Of a DNA stretch of 64,000 nt, positions 1 to 10,132 are shown piece by piece. Source of the DNA: Herbaspirillum aquaticum (GTDB lineage Bacteria > Pseudomonadota > Gammaproteobacteria > Burkholderiales > Burkholderiaceae_D); contig NZ_NJGV01000005.1 in NCBI RefSeq assembly GCF_002213425.1, positions 124,001 to 188,000 of the forward strand. Direction: 5' to 3'. The position numbers and the translations under genes were made by a program. Position 1 is the first letter of the stretch; every line of letters begins with the position of its first letter. The notes beneath the pieces were generated by a model. The model worked only from the letters and a program-made list of their open reading frames with translations, ran no database searches and had not been told where the DNA came from.

Positions 1-3000
1 GCGCCGTTGAGCGGCTCGCCGCTCTGGCGCGGCGCTGGCCGGCTCTGCGAAGCGGCGATCGGGGCCGCCTTCAATGGCCAACAGCAACAATTGCCGCGCC
101 TGTCCCTGTTTCAGGAGACCGGGCAAGCCCAGGACATCGCCCGCCAGTGGGATCTCACCTGCGTGCCAGTGTGGGAAGACAGCGCCGATGGCCAGCCCGC
201 GCAGGTGGCCGGGGTGCTGTGCACGCTGGTGCGCGCAACCACGCTCGATAGCGCGCTGGCCCATACCGACCTGTTGCGCGACCTGATGGAAGAGTCGCCC
301 AGCTTCAAGGCCGTGGTGCGCGGCCCGCAGCACGTGTTCGAACGCGTCAATGGCGCCTACTTCAAACTGTTCGGCGATCGGCCGGTGCTGGGCTTGCCGG
401 CGCGCGAGGCACTGCCCGAACTGCTGGACGAAAATCTTTTTGCCTTGCTGGACCGGGTGTACCAGACCGGCCAGACTTATACCGAACGCGGGGCACGCCT
501 GTTCCTGCGGCGCACGCATGAGATCGGTTTTGCCGGCGCCGTGCTGGACTTCGTGTTCCAGCCGATACGCGATGCCCAGGGCCAGGTAGCCGGCATTTTC
601 ATCGAGGGTAACGACGTCACCGAACGCTTCGTGGCCGAGGAGCGCTTGCGCATCGTCGACCGCGCCGGCGGAATCGGTATCTTCGAGTGGTTCCCGGTCT
701 CCGGCAAGCTGGCGGTCTCGGATCGGTTCCGCCGCTTGTGGGGCTTGCCGGCCGATGGCGAGGTGAGCTCGCAGCAGCTGGTGGACATGATCGATGAAGA
801 ATTCCATCCCAACCTGGGTACGTCGCGCATCAAGGAAGGCGGCCCGCGCAATCCGCTGGAATATACCGAATACCACATCACCCGTCCCGACGGTGAGCAG
901 CGCTGGCTGGCGCGCAAGGGCGAGGTGGTGGAAGACGATCCGCGCGCCGGTTCACGCTATGTCGGGGTGGTCTTCGATGTGACCTCGCGCAAGCTCATGG
1001 AGCAGGCCCTGGCCGCCTCCGAAGCCAGCGTGCGCGCCAACAATGCCTTCGTGCGGCAGCTGCTCGATTCGACCGACCAGGGCTTTTTCTCGATCGACCG
1101 TGACGGCATCGTCACGCTATGCAATGCCGCCTTCCTGCAATTGCTCGGTTACGCCAGCGAGAAGGATGTGCTGGGCCGCGACATCCATGAGGTGATCGTC
1201 AGCGCCAATGACGATGCCGGCTCGCGCAGCGATTGCGCCGTGCTCAGGGCCGCGCGTGAAGGCCTGACCGCGCACGTGGACAGTGAGGACTTCATCCGTG
1301 TCGATGGCAGCAGTTTCCCGGTCCAGTACCAGGCGCATCCGGTCTGGCAGGACGGCGAACTGCAGGGTGCACTCTGTACCTTCGTCGACCTCACCGAGCG
1401 GCGCCGTGGGCTGCAAGCGCTGTCCTGGAGCGAGAACCGCTTGACGGCCATCTTCAACCAGGCCTCGGTGTGCTTCTCCGAACTGGACCTGCAGGGCCGC
1501 TACCTGCGCGTGAACCAGGCACTGTGCCGCATGCTGGGCCGCACCGAAGCCGAGATGCTGGAGATGACCCTGGCCGATGTGACCCATCCGGAAGACGTGC
1601 CGATGAACATGAACCTGTTCAATCGCTGCATCGCCGATGGCAGTTCCTTCACCCTGGAAAAACGCTACCTGCGCCCGGATGGCCGTGCCTTCTGGGTCTC
1701 CAGCGACATCAGCCGCATCGTCGATGATGAGGGCCGTCCGCAAGCCATGATTGCGGTCTCGACCGACATCACCGAGCGGCGCCGTGCCGAAGACGCCTTG
1801 CGCGAGCTCAACGATACGCTGGAACAGCGCGTGGTCGAGGAGATCGTCGAGCGCAGCCGTGCCGAAGCGGCGCTGCGCCAGATGCAGAAGATGGAGGCGG
1901 TCGGCCAGTTGACCGGCGGCGTGGCGCACGACTTCAACAACGTGCTGCAGATCATTGGCGGCAACCTGCAGTTGCTGCAGACCGATCCGCGCCTGGATGA
2001 CCGCAGCCGCCAGCGCGTGCGCACCGCCATCGGCGCGGTCGACCGCGGTGCCAAGCTGTCCTCGCAGCTACTGGCCTTTGCCCGCCGCCAGCCCTTGCAG
2101 CCGCGCAGCATCAACCTCGAGCGCGTGGTGCAGAACATGGATGACCTGCTGCGTCGCGCCGTGGGCGAAAACATCGAGATCTCCACGGTCATCACGCATG
2201 ATCTCTGGAACACCATGCTCGACCCCAACCAGGTCGAGAACCTCATCATCAACACGGCCATCAATTCGCGCGACGCCATGCCCAACGGCGGCCGGCTCAC
2301 GCTGCAGATCGACAACGTGCAGTTGAGCGACCCCGCCTTCCTTTCGCAGGCCGACCTGCAGCCGGGCGATTACGTGGAACTGCAGATCTCCGACAACGGC
2401 GCCGGCATGTCGCCGGAGGTGCGCGAGCGCGCCTTCGAGCCTTTCTTCACGACCAAGCGCGAAGGGGAGGGCACCGGCCTGGGCCTGTCGATGGCCTATG
2501 GCTTCGTCAAGCAGAGCCGTGGCCACATCAGCCTGCACAGCGAAGCCGGCAAGGGCACCACGATCCGCATCTACTTCCCGCGCTGCGTTGATGAGGAAGT
2601 GCTGATCGACGACAACCGCGACATGGAAGTGCGCGGCGGCGACGAAACCATCCTGGTGGTGGAGGATGATCCCAACCTGCAACTGACGGTGATCGACACC
2701 CTCTCTTCGTTGGGCTATCGCGTCCTCAAGGCCGATAACGGCGAACGCGCCCTGGCCATCCTGCAGAGCGGCATTGCGGTCGACCTGATGTTTACGGACG
2801 TGGTCATGCCCGGCAGCGTGCCCGTGACCGAGCTGGCGCGCCAGGCACGGCAGCTGTTGCCGGACATCGAGATCCTCTTCACTTCCGGCTACCCGCGCGA
2901 TGCCATCGTGCACGAGGGGCGGCTGGATGCAGGTGTGGAACTGCTCTCCAAGCCCTATCGCATCAACCAGCTGGCGCAGCGCATCCGGCAGATGCTCTCC

Positions 3001-3549
3001 AGTCGCGCGCATCGCATCGAGCTGGCCCAGCTCACGCACGAGCGCGACCAGGCCAATGCCAACGCTGCGCTCCATATTCTGCCGGTGGGTGACAGCCAGC
3101 GCCCGGCAGAAGGCCAGGACGCGCACTTCGAGCAGCCTGGGGGCAGCAGCGCCACCGAGCTGGCCACTGCGCCAGGGCAGGCCGGGGCCGCCGCCAGCGG
3201 ACTGCGTTTGCTGGTGGTGGAGGACAACATCGATTCCCAGCAACTGGTGTGCGAACTGCTGGAGACGCTGGGGCACCAGGCGCGTGGCGTGGTCAGCGCC
3301 GAAGACGCGCAGCAGGCGCTGGGCGAGCAGAGTTTTGATGTGCTCTTCACGGACGTCAACCTGCCCGGCATGTCGGGTGTTGACCTGGCCAAGCGTGCGC
3401 TGGAGCGCTTCCCCGACCTGGCGGTGATCTTCGCTTCCGGCTATGGCGCCATGGTGGCGCGCAATGTCGGCTTTGCCTCGCACTCGCTACCCAAGCCCTA
3501 CGATATCGACCAGTTGCAGGAGATCCTGAAGAAGATCGCTGCTGCCTGA
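1..3549 (+). CDS. Multi-PAS hybrid sensor histidine kinase with two receiver domains (5' end cut by the window)
   Basis: The frame is open to base 1, so the true start probably lies upstream; a TTG at 7 is the first possible start inside the window. Residues are numbered from base 7. Several PAS-like blocks lie at about 90-600, each ending in a D(I/V)T(E/S)R-type linker. A coiled linker precedes the HisKA H-box GGVAHDFNN with His641. An HATPase domain follows (N-box [12 protein letters not shown]-box GEGTGLGLS). Receiver 1 (about 880-995) has Asp931 in FTDVVMPG and receiver 2 (about 1065-1180) has Asp1116 in FTDVNLPG. No transmembrane segment is visible, so it is probably a cytoplasmic sensor with internal phosphorelay. 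No ligand or partner can be named. It has the same kinase core type as the LOV kinase at 60706. Confidence 0.9.
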   Translation, partial: APLSGSPLWRGAGRLCEAAIGAAFNGQQQQLPRLSLFQETGQAQDIARQWDLTCVPVWEDSADGQPAQVAGVLCTLVRATTLDSALAHTDLLRDLMEESPSFKAVVRGPQHVFERVNGAYFKLFGDRPVLGLPAREALPELLDENLFALLDRVYQTGQTYTERGARLFLRRTHEIGFAGAVLDFVFQPIRDAQGQVAGIFIEGNDVTERFVAEERLRIVDRAGGIGIFEWFPVSGKLAVSDRFRRLWGLPADGEVSSQQLVDMIDEEFHPNLGTSRIKEGGPRNPLEYTEYHITRPDGEQRWLARKGEVVEDDPRAGSRYVGVVFDVTSRKLMEQALAASEASVRANNAFVRQLLDSTDQGFFSIDRDGIVTLCNAAFLQLLGYASEKDVLGRDIHEVIVSANDDAGSRSDCAVLRAAREGLTAHVDSEDFIRVDGSSFPVQYQAHPVWQDGELQGALCTFVDLTERRRGLQALSWSENRLTAIFNQASVCFSELDLQGRYLRVNQALCRMLGRTEAEMLEMTLADVTHPEDVPMNMNLFNRCIADGSSFTLEKRYLRPDGRAFWVSSDISRIVDDEGRPQAMIAVSTDITERRRAEDALRELNDTLEQRVVEEIVERSRAEAALRQMQKMEAVGQLTGGVAHDFNNVLQIIGGNLQLLQTDPRLDDRSRQRVRTAIGAVDRGAKLSSQLLAFARRQPLQPRSINLERVVQNMDDLLRRAVGENIEISTVITHDLWNTMLDPNQVENLIINTAINSRDAMPNGGRLTLQIDNVQLSDPAFLSQADLQPGDYVELQISDNGAGMSPEVRERAFEPFFTTKREGEGTGLGLSMAYGFVKQSRGHISLHSEAGKGTTIRIYFPRCVDEEVLIDDNRDMEVRGGDETILVVEDDPNLQLTVIDTLSSLGYRVLKADNGERALAILQSGIAVDLMFTDVVMPGSVPVTELARQARQLLPDIEILFTSGYPRDAIVHEGRLDAGVELLSKPYRINQLAQRIRQMLSSRAHRIELAQLTHERDQANANAALHILPVGDSQRPAEGQDAHFEQPGGSSATELATAPGQAGAAASGLRLLVVEDNIDSQQLVCELLETLGHQARGVVSAEDAQQALGEQSFDVLFTDVNLPGMSGVDLAKRALERFPDLAVIFASGYGAMVARNVGFASHSLPKPYDIDQLQEILKKIAAA

Positions 3550-3619
3550 TGCGCCCGCCGGAAGGGCCAGGGAAGGCGCTCTCTTGCCTGGCTGGTTTCG
3601 CGTTCGATCTTCCGCAGTT

Positions 3620-3652
3620 GGCCTGCTCACCCCGGTGAGCAGGCCATTTTTT
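3620..3652 (+). terminator. Rho-independent terminator after the hybrid kinase
   Basis: GGCCTGCTCACC and GGTGAGCAGGCC form a 12 bp perfect stem with almost no loop bases, followed by ATTTTTTAT. It lies 70 bp after the kinase stop and just before the end of the convergent PAAR gene. There is no A-tract on the left side, so it should act only on plus-strand transcription. Confidence 0.85.
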
Positions 3653-3661
3653 ATGCCTGTA

Positions 3662-3943
3662 TCAGGCCTGCTTCGGGGTGGGCGTTATCTTGGCCAGATG
3701 CTGGGTCGCGATGAGCACCGCGCCGCAGGAGGTCAGCATGCCTTCCACGGCGGCCTTGCGTCCCAGGTATTCGTAGGTTTCTTCACCTGCCAGGATCACG
3801 AATTCACATCGGCATTGCGGGCAGTAGCCGCGATGGCCAACCCCGGCCATCGCCTTGCCGTACAACTTCACATTGGCGAAACCTTCCTGTACGACACCGC
3901 CGTGCGAGGTGGGATCGTCGAGACGGATGATGGCCCTGGGCAT
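3662..3943 (-). CDS. PAAR domain protein (type VI secretion spike tip)
   Basis: 93 aa. The N-terminus MPRAIIRLDDPTSHGGVV is the typical opening of small stand-alone PAAR proteins, which cap the VgrG spike of type VI secretion systems and recruit effectors. A CPQCRCEF segment in the middle may add a metal site, as PAAR tips bind zinc through His/Cys residues. No VgrG, Hcp, effector or other secretion gene lies nearby, so this is an orphan tip gene. Single-gene transcription is likely, between the terminator at 3620 and the divergent receptor gene at 4168. Confidence 0.85.
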   Translation of the reverse strand: MPRAIIRLDDPTSHGGVVQEGFANVKLYGKAMAGVGHRGYCPQCRCEFVILAGEETYEYLGRKAAVEGMLTSCGAVLIATQHLAKITPTPKQA

Positions 3944-4099
3944 GTGCGCTTCCTTTCATAAAAAGTGAGCAAGAAAGATAAAGCCAGCCGTTCGACTGAG
4001 GGGCATAGACGGCAAGAGATCAACCACATTCAGTAATTTTTGAAGCCTTGCCTCGAATCTGTTCGAGGCCATCATCTCCTTGGGTCACAAACTTTGTCA

Positions 4100-4181
4100 G
4101 GGAGGTTTCCTTTTTGTGTCATATTTCATAAAATAAATAAGAACAATTATCGTTCGTATTAATTGCAATGAGAATGAAGAG
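4100..4181 (+). promoter_or_regulatory. AT-rich promoter region with Fur-like site before the siderophore receptor
   Basis: This is one of the few AT-rich stretches in the window. TAAAAT at 4129-4134 is a possible -10. Around 4141-4181 lie ATTATCGTT and TTGCAATGAGAATGA, which resemble degenerate Fur hexamer arrays. An iron-responsive operator would fit the downstream receptor. The match is by eye only, and the site would overlap the first ATG at 4168, which suggests that a later start could be used. Confidence 0.45.
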
Positions 4182-6357
4182 GAATCCCTTGCTCCCGTCT
4201 TCCCTGCCAGCGCGTCCCAGCGCCATGTCGCGTGCCCTGCGCCCGGTCTTCCTCAGTATGGCGCTGGCCGGCTCCCCTGCGCTGGTGCTGGCGCAGTCTT
4301 CCCCGTCAGACGCTGCCGGTGCTGCATCTGCCAATGCCGCCAGCCAGCTGCCTACCGTGACCGTCTCCGCCGCTGGTGCGGGCCAGGGTACGCAGCACCT
4401 GCAGAGCCAGACCACGTCGGGTGCGCTGGGATCGCGTTCGCTGCTGGAGACGCCTTTTTCGGTCACCAGCATGACCGCCGCCGACCTGGCCGACAAGCAG
4501 GTCAACAAGCTGGGCGACCTGTTCTACAACGAGGCATCGGTGAGCGACAACAGCGGCGGTTACAGCGCCTGGGCGTCCTACATCACCATTCGCGGTTTGC
4601 CCGCGGACTGGCAGAACTCCTTCCGCATCGATGGCAAGCCTTTCCTGGGATACGGGATCACGCTGCCCTACGATCATTTCGAACGCATCGACCTGCTCAA
4701 GGGCTCGGCTGGCTTCATGTATGGATTCGGCTCGCCGGGCGGGGTGCTCAACTATGTCTCCAAGAAACCGACTGATACGCCCGTGCGCAGCGTCTCGGTG
4801 GGCTATACCAGCAACAGCATCCTGAGCGAGCACGTCGACCTGGGCGGACGCTTCGGCAACGACAACATGTTCGGGTATCGCCTCAATGTCACGCATGAAC
4901 AGGGTGAGACTTTCAATGAAGGCCACATCCGCCGCAATTCGGCCTCACTGGCGCTGGACGGGCGTCTCACGCGCGACCTGACCTGGGATTTCCAGGCCAT
5001 CTGGCAGAACAGCAATTCCACCGACCAGACTCCCTCGGTGGTCACCACCAACCTCACTGGCAGCCGCCTGCCCTCGGTGGTCAGCGGGGCGGACAAGACC
5101 CTGGTTGGTCCGGGCCAGCACCTGGACACCAACTTCCAGCTCTACCAGACCGGGCTCACCTATCGCATCAATCCCGACTGGAAGGCCAACCTCAGCTACA
5201 GCCACAGCACCGCCAAGCGTTTCCGCAATGAAGACATCGCCATGCTGTCGGATGCGGCCGGCAACTACAACGACTGGCGTTCTGACAGCCGCGAGGGGCA
5301 TACCTTCGACCAATGGCAAGCCATGCTGGAGGGCAATGCCCGTACCGGCGGCATCGATCATCAGCTGGTAGTGGGCGCGTCCTGGCAGAAGCAGGTCAAT
5401 GATTACTCGATCAGCTCGGTGTACAAGCAGATCGGTACCGGCAATCTCACTACGCAGAACACCAACGCGTATTACAGCAGCACCGACCTGCAGACCTATC
5501 ACAACGCCATCATCACCCAGCAGGCGATTTTCGCCAGCGACACGCTGAACTTCTCGGAGCGCTGGTCGCTCTTGGCCGGTGGCCGCTACAACCAGTTCAA
5601 GCAGGACAATTTCACCACCACCGGCGCACTCAGTTCGCGCTATGACAAATCGGCCCTGACCCCGACGGTCGCGCTGATGTTCAAGCCCGAGCGCAACACC
5701 ACCCTCTATGGCAGCTATGTGGAATCGCTGGAGCAGGGCGGCGTACCGGGCGTGACCAATACCAACTACGGTAGCCAGCTCAAACCGCTCAAGAGCAAGC
5801 AGTACGAGCTTGGCGCCAAGACCGACCAGCGGGACTGGAGTGCCACCGCCGCGCTGTTCCGTATCGAGCGTGCCTCCGAATACACGCTCAATGGCGCGCT
5901 GGTGCAGAGCGGGCAGTCCAATTACCAGGGCCTGGAACTGGGCGCTTCCTGGCGTCCGGCGCCGCAATGGCAGGTGGGTGGCAGCCTCATGCTGCTGGAC
6001 GCGAAGTACCAGCAGGGCAACACCTACAACGGCAATCGTGTGGCCGGTGCGCCGCGCAACATGGCCACGGCCCAGGTGGCCTACCTGGTGCCGCAGGTGG
6101 CGGGCCTGAAGCTCTCGGCCGATGCCAAGCTGACCGGCAGCACCATGGCACGCGCGGCCAACGACATCGAGCTGGCCAGCTATACGCTCTTCAATCTCGG
6201 CGCCAGTTACACTACGCGCATCGGCCAGCACGATACGACCTTCCGGGCGTCGGTCAACAACCTGCTGGACAAGCGCTACTGGCAATACCAGTACGAGAAC
6301 TACATCAAGCCGGGTGATCCGCGCAGCTTCAACGTGTCGGCCAAGGTCGATTTCTGA
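4168..6357 (+). CDS. TonB-dependent siderophore receptor
   Basis: 729 aa outer-membrane receptor for ferric siderophores, powered by TonB-ExbB-ExbD. A long signal peptide ends at ALVLAQ (cleavage after about Ala42). A TonB box-like segment LPTVTVSA lies at 61-68, then a plug domain (about 85-195, with IDGKPF and ERIDLLKGSAGFMYG) and a 22-strand barrel ending in the typical terminal Phe (SAKVDF). Start choice is uncertain: ATG 4168, 4174 or 4225 all leave a usable signal peptide, and none has a good Shine-Dalgarno sequence. The next gene encodes a PepSY membrane protein, a common partner of such receptors. The substrate cannot be told from sequence. Confidence 0.93.
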   Translation: MRMKRNPLLPSSLPARPSAMSRALRPVFLSMALAGSPALVLAQSSPSDAAGAASANAASQLPTVTVSAAGAGQGTQHLQSQTTSGALGSRSLLETPFSVTSMTAADLADKQVNKLGDLFYNEASVSDNSGGYSAWASYITIRGLPADWQNSFRIDGKPFLGYGITLPYDHFERIDLLKGSAGFMYGFGSPGGVLNYVSKKPTDTPVRSVSVGYTSNSILSEHVDLGGRFGNDNMFGYRLNVTHEQGETFNEGHIRRNSASLALDGRLTRDLTWDFQAIWQNSNSTDQTPSVVTTNLTGSRLPSVVSGADKTLVGPGQHLDTNFQLYQTGLTYRINPDWKANLSYSHSTAKRFRNEDIAMLSDAAGNYNDWRSDSREGHTFDQWQAMLEGNARTGGIDHQLVVGASWQKQVNDYSISSVYKQIGTGNLTTQNTNAYYSSTDLQTYHNAIITQQAIFASDTLNFSERWSLLAGGRYNQFKQDNFTTTGALSSRYDKSALTPTVALMFKPERNTTLYGSYVESLEQGGVPGVTNTNYGSQLKPLKSKQYELGAKTDQRDWSATAALFRIERASEYTLNGALVQSGQSNYQGLELGASWRPAPQWQVGGSLMLLDAKYQQGNTYNGNRVAGAPRNMATAQVAYLVPQVAGLKLSADAKLTGSTMARAANDIELASYTLFNLGASYTTRIGQHDTTFRASVNNLLDKRYWQYQYENYIKPGDPRSFNVSAKVDF

Positions 6358-6422
6358 GCGTGCCATGCCAGCCTTTCCAGCTAGTCCCCCATCCCTTCGC
6401 CATTTAGCCAGGTAAGCCAGCC

Positions 6423-7673
6423 ATGCGTGCACTTCTCGTTCTTCTCCACCGTTGGTTCGGCCTGGCCGTGGCCGTGTTCCTGTTCATCGCCGGCGTGACC
6501 GGCGCAGTGATCTCCTGGGATCATGAATTGGATGCCTGGCTCAATCCGCAACTGTTCCATGCCCACAGCGCCGAGCGCGCCGAGGCCGGGCGGCCCATGC
6601 CCGGCCTGGAGCTGGCGCAGCGGGTCGAAGCCGCCGAGCCCAAGCTGCGCGTGACCTATGTGCTGACCGAGGCCGAGCCTGGCCACACCATCAGCATGAT
6701 GGTCGAACCGCGCCTGGACCCCGCCACCGGCAAGCTTCCCGAGCTGGATTACAACCAGATCGCGGTCGATCCGGTGACCGGTGATATACAGGGGCGCCGC
6801 ATGTGGGGGGCCATCTCGCTGGCGCGGGAAAACCTGCTGCCCTTCCTCTACAAGCTGCACTACACGATGCACTTGCCGGACCTGGGCGGCATCGAGACCG
6901 GCATCTGGCTCATGGGCATCATCGGCATTGTATGGGCACTGGATTGCTTCATCGCGCTGTACCTCTCCTTCCCGAACTGGCGCAGCTGGCGCAAGTCGCT
7001 GGCCTTCCGCTGGCGTGAGGGCGGGCACAAGCTCAACTTCGATTTGCACCGCTCGGGCGGGGTGTGGATCTGGGGCCTGCTGCTGGTCCTGGCGGTGACC
7101 TCGGTGTCGATGAACCTGGAGCGGCAGGTCATGCGGCCTATCCTGCAGACCGTGTCCAGCCTGACGGCCGGTCCCTTCGATACGCGTACGCCGATTGCGC
7201 CTGACAAGGTGCCGGAGCCGCGTATTTCACGCGAGCAGGCGGTAGCACTGGGACGCGCGCAAGGCCAGCAGCTGGGCCTGACGGAGCCGGTCGGTGGCGT
7301 CTTCTACTCGGGCATGTTCGGGGTCTATGGGGTGGGCTTCTTCCAGCCGGGCAATGACCATGGCGATGTGGGCCTGGGCAATGCCTGGCTGTATTTCGAT
7401 GCCATGACCGGTGCCTATGAAGGCGGCAAGATACCGGGGCGCGGCAGTGCCGGCGATATCTTCCTGCAGGCGCAGTTCCCGCTGCATTCCGGCCGCATTC
7501 TCGGCCTGACCGGGCGCGTGCTGATTTCCCTGATGGGCGTGCTGGTAGCGATGTTGTCGGTGACCGGGGTGATCATCTGGGTGCGCAAGCGCCGCGCCCG
7601 CCTGCAACAGCGCGAGCGCCTGGCCGCCCAAAAGACACCGGCCCGCGAGGGGCCGGTAGTGGAAGCGCGCTGA
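6423..7673 (+). CDS. PepSY-associated TM domain protein (putative siderophore-iron reductase type)
   Basis: 416 aa inner-membrane protein. The N-terminal helix is at about 10-32 (LVLLHRWFGLAVAVFLFIAGVTGAVISW). A large periplasmic part carries PepSY-like segments, followed by a helix pair near 160-185 and helices near 205-230 and 365-390. HRWFGL, LHYTMHLP, HLPD and LHSGRILG contain the conserved His residues that bind haem in related FoxB/PiuB-like proteins. These proteins sit beside TonB-dependent receptors and are thought to reduce ferric siderophores in the periplasm. It lies 65 bp after the receptor and is probably cotranscribed. Confidence 0.88.
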   Translation: MRALLVLLHRWFGLAVAVFLFIAGVTGAVISWDHELDAWLNPQLFHAHSAERAEAGRPMPGLELAQRVEAAEPKLRVTYVLTEAEPGHTISMMVEPRLDPATGKLPELDYNQIAVDPVTGDIQGRRMWGAISLARENLLPFLYKLHYTMHLPDLGGIETGIWLMGIIGIVWALDCFIALYLSFPNWRSWRKSLAFRWREGGHKLNFDLHRSGGVWIWGLLLVLAVTSVSMNLERQVMRPILQTVSSLTAGPFDTRTPIAPDKVPEPRISREQAVALGRAQGQQLGLTEPVGGVFYSGMFGVYGVGFFQPGNDHGDVGLGNAWLYFDAMTGAYEGGKIPGRGSAGDIFLQAQFPLHSGRILGLTGRVLISLMGVLVAMLSVTGVIIWVRKRRARLQQRERLAAQKTPAREGPVVEAR

Positions 7674-7698
7674 GTCAGCGCGAGTCATGCTGGAGCGT

Positions 7699-8523
7699 TC
7701 AGTGCGCCATCAGCACCGGCAGCGTCGTGGTCTTGAGGATGGTGAGCGTCACGCCACCCAGCAGCACTTCGCGGAAGCGGGTGTGACCGTAGCCGCCCAT
7801 GACCAGCAGGTCGGAGCCCTTGTCGGCCGCCAGCGAGAGCAGGGCGTTGCCGATATCGAGCGTGGTCTGTTCCTGCGCCACTTCCACCTTCACGCCGTGG
7901 CGCGCGAGATAGAGGGCGATATCGGCACCAGGCTGCTCGCCGTGGGTGCCCAGGCGCTTGTCGGAATTGAAGAGCACCACCGTCACGTTGTCGGCCTGGC
8001 GCAGCAGCGGCAGGGCGGCCGTGATGGCGCGGGTCGATTCCATGCTGCCATCCCAGGCGATCAGCGCATTCTTGCCCACGTGCTTGAATTCACCGGCACT
8101 GGGGATGATGAGTACCGGGCGCGGTGAATTGAGCATGACGTATTCGGGCAGGTCGGTGAGGAAGCTGTCATCGGCATCGTCCAGGTCGGCCTGGCTCACC
8201 ACCACCAGGTCGGCATAGCGCGCCTGCAGCGCCAGACCCCCTTCGGCGTCGTCATCGACGAAACGCTTTTCGCAGGAGGGCACGCCCACGCTGTTGGCGA
8301 TCTTGTCGAAGTTTTCCAGGGCAGCCAGGGCGCGGTCACGGAAACCGTCCATTTGCGCGGCGATGTAGGCCGCGCCTTCCATGGTGATGAAGCTGGAGAT
8401 GCCGCTGACGGCGCTGCCGATCAGGTGCGCCTGCTGCGCGCGGGCCAGTTCGGCGGCAATGCGGATGCGCTGGGCGGCGTGGCGCGACTGGTCGACATGG
8501 ACCAGGATGGACTTGTAGCTCAT
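7699..8523 (-). CDS. Universal stress protein with tandem UspA domains
   Basis: 274 aa. Start chosen at the ATG giving MSYKSILVHVDQS, preceded by GAGGAGCCACC. Two UspA folds are present: residues 1-140 and about 145-274. The second carries the ATP-binding signature GGYGHTRFREVLLGGVT (G-2x-G-9x-G-S/T). Family members act in the cytoplasm in stress survival. The gene is divergent from the VOC gene at 8754. No operon partner lies downstream; the PepSY gene converges on it with a 25 bp gap. Confidence 0.9.
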   Translation of the reverse strand: MSYKSILVHVDQSRHAAQRIRIAAELARAQQAHLIGSAVSGISSFITMEGAAYIAAQMDGFRDRALAALENFDKIANSVGVPSCEKRFVDDDAEGGLALQARYADLVVVSQADLDDADDSFLTDLPEYVMLNSPRPVLIIPSAGEFKHVGKNALIAWDGSMESTRAITAALPLLRQADNVTVVLFNSDKRLGTHGEQPGADIALYLARHGVKVEVAQEQTTLDIGNALLSLAADKGSDLLVMGGYGHTRFREVLLGGVTLTILKTTTLPVLMAH

Positions 8524-8688
8524 GGTGGCTCCTCGGAAATTCGTGGGGGAAGACATCCGGGGCGGGATGCCATGCAGGCAGATTAGGCCCGGCATCTCCA
8601 TGCGTCCAGCGCAAATCCCGGGCTGCTTGACGCATGTCAATCCTGCCCGCGTGGCTCTTGTAGGGAAGCATCTTTGGCTTGTTTCCAT

Positions 8689-8716
8689 ACAAGCATCAAG
8701 CTTGCGGTATGCTTGT
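8689..8716. promoter_or_regulatory. Inverted repeat in the divergent usp/VOC promoter region
   Basis: ACAAGCAT (8689-8696) and ATGCTTGT (8709-8716) form a perfect 8 bp inverted repeat with a 12 bp spacer that itself contains AAGCTT. It sits 38 bp before the chosen VOC start and 166 bp from the usp start. Size and position fit a dimeric regulator site. No regulator gene is adjacent. Confidence 0.4.
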
Positions 8717-8753
8717 CGGCTTTCGCAACCAGCCTGCCGATCCGGGACTTTTC

Positions 8754-9170
8754 ATGCCATCCATCTTTCACCTGGCCTACCACGTGCGCGACCTCGACCA
8801 GTCGCGCCACTTCTATTGCGACCTGCTGGGTTGCGCCGAGGGGCGCAGCACCGAGACCTGGGTCGACATCGATTTCTTCGGCCATCAACTCTCGCTGCAC
8901 CTGGGCGAACCATTTGCCGTGAGCAACACCGGCCGTGTCGGCAATCATCTGGTGCCGATGCCCCATCTGGGCGTGATCCTGCAACTTGAGCAATGGCAGC
9001 AACTGGCGGACCGCCTCAGCGCCAGCGGCGAGGTGCAATTCGTGCTGGCCCCGCAGATCCGCTTTGCGGGTGAACCGGGCGAGCAGGCCACGATGTTCTT
9101 CCTCGATCCCTCGGGCAACCCCATCGAAGTCAAGGGCTTCCGCGATCTGGCTGCGGTGTACGCCAAATGA
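8754..9170 (+). CDS. VOC (glyoxalase/bleomycin resistance fold) family protein
   Basis: 138 aa. Start chosen at the ATG giving MPSIFHLAYHVRDLDQSRHFYCDLLGC, the normal opening of the VOC fold; a longer frame from a TTG at 8679 has no family support. HLAYHV and HQLSLHLG supply likely metal-binding His residues, and the C-terminal FFLDPSGNPIEVKGF is the classic second-module motif. VOC enzymes are metal-dependent dioxygenases, lyases or isomerases; the substrate is unknown. Its stop overlaps the start of the next gene (ATGA at 9167), so the two are translationally coupled. Confidence 0.9.
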   Translation: MPSIFHLAYHVRDLDQSRHFYCDLLGCAEGRSTETWVDIDFFGHQLSLHLGEPFAVSNTGRVGNHLVPMPHLGVILQLEQWQQLADRLSASGEVQFVLAPQIRFAGEPGEQATMFFLDPSGNPIEVKGFRDLAAVYAK

Positions 9171-10117
9171 GCGCGCGCATGCCCATTCCTTTCGTCAGCC
9201 AGAGTGATCCCGCTGCGGTAGCGTCGTGGCTGCAGGCTTTGCGCGCGGCCATGCCGGAGGAAGAGATCATCGCCTTCAGCGAGCTGGACGAAGACCAACG
9301 CGCGCAATGCCGCGTGGCCATCGTCGCCAATCCTGATCCGGCGCAGCTGAAGCTGCTGCCGCAACTGCAGTGGGTGCATAGCGTGTGGGCCGGGGTGGAG
9401 CGGCTGGTGGCCGATCTCGGCCAGAGCGACTTGCAGATCACGCGCCTGGTCGATCCGCGCCTGGCCGCCACCATGGCCGAAGCGGTGCTGGCCTGGACGC
9501 TCTACCTGCATCGTGACATGCCGTATTACGCGCGCCAGCAACAGGCACGCCAATGGCAGCCGCTGGACTACGTGCTGCCGGAGCAGCGCCGCGTGGGCAT
9601 CCTCGGCCTGGGCGCGCTGGGTGAAGCGGCTGCCGCCGCGTTGCGCCAGGCGCGGTTCCCGGTGATGGGCTGGAGCCGCAGTGCGCGCAACCTGCCGGAT
9701 GTGCGGACTTACAGCGGCATGGACGGACTGGCGCAGATGCTGGCGCAGACCGACATCCTGGTCTGCCTGCTGCCGCTGACGGCCCAGACGCGTGCTCTGC
9801 TGGATGCGGCGCGGCTGGCGATGCTGCCTCCGCAGGCGCAGCTCATCAACTTCGCACGCGGGCCGATCATCGAAGAGGAAGCGTTGCGCCAGGCGCTCGA
9901 TGCAGGCAAGCTGCGTCACGCGGTGCTGGATGTGTTCGCCACCGAGCCCCTGCCGCCAGGGGCATGGCCCTGGTCGCATCCTGCGGTGACGGTACTGCCG
10001 CATTGCTCGGCGCCCACGGATTCCGGTACTGCGTCGGCGATCGTGGCGGCCAATATCCGTCACTATCGCAAGACCGGCGAAATTGCCGCCAACGTGGATC
10101 TCAAGCGCGGTTATTGA
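9167..10117 (+). CDS. ghrA: GhrA-like glyoxylate/hydroxypyruvate reductase (D-2-hydroxyacid dehydrogenase)
   Basis: 316 aa. The nucleotide-binding motif is GILGLGALGEAAAAAL (about 144-159). NFARGP carries the substrate-binding Arg, a Glu lies in FATEPLP, and the catalytic His is in PHCSAPT. The short N-terminal domain and WVHSVWAGVE segment match the GhrA subgroup, which reduces glyoxylate and hydroxypyruvate with NADPH, rather than lactate or phosphoglycerate dehydrogenases. It is coupled to the VOC gene. The symbol is a subgroup assignment, and the true substrate may differ. Confidence 0.85.
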   Translation: MSARMPIPFVSQSDPAAVASWLQALRAAMPEEEIIAFSELDEDQRAQCRVAIVANPDPAQLKLLPQLQWVHSVWAGVERLVADLGQSDLQITRLVDPRLAATMAEAVLAWTLYLHRDMPYYARQQQARQWQPLDYVLPEQRRVGILGLGALGEAAAAALRQARFPVMGWSRSARNLPDVRTYSGMDGLAQMLAQTDILVCLLPLTAQTRALLDAARLAMLPPQAQLINFARGPIIEEEALRQALDAGKLRHAVLDVFATEPLPPGAWPWSHPAVTVLPHCSAPTDSGTASAIVAANIRHYRKTGEIAANVDLKRGY

Positions 10118-10132
10118 GCCAAACAGGCGCCC

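Noticed and set aside
3584-3961. 125-codon plus-strand frame opposite the PAAR gene
   Set aside because: It begins in the terminator region and is antisense to a recognised PAAR protein.
4168-6357. FecI/FecR-type sigma regulation of the siderophore receptor
   Set aside because: No sigma or anti-sigma gene is nearby, and the mature N-terminus goes straight from a short linker to the TonB box, so there is no secretin/TonB N-terminal signalling domain.
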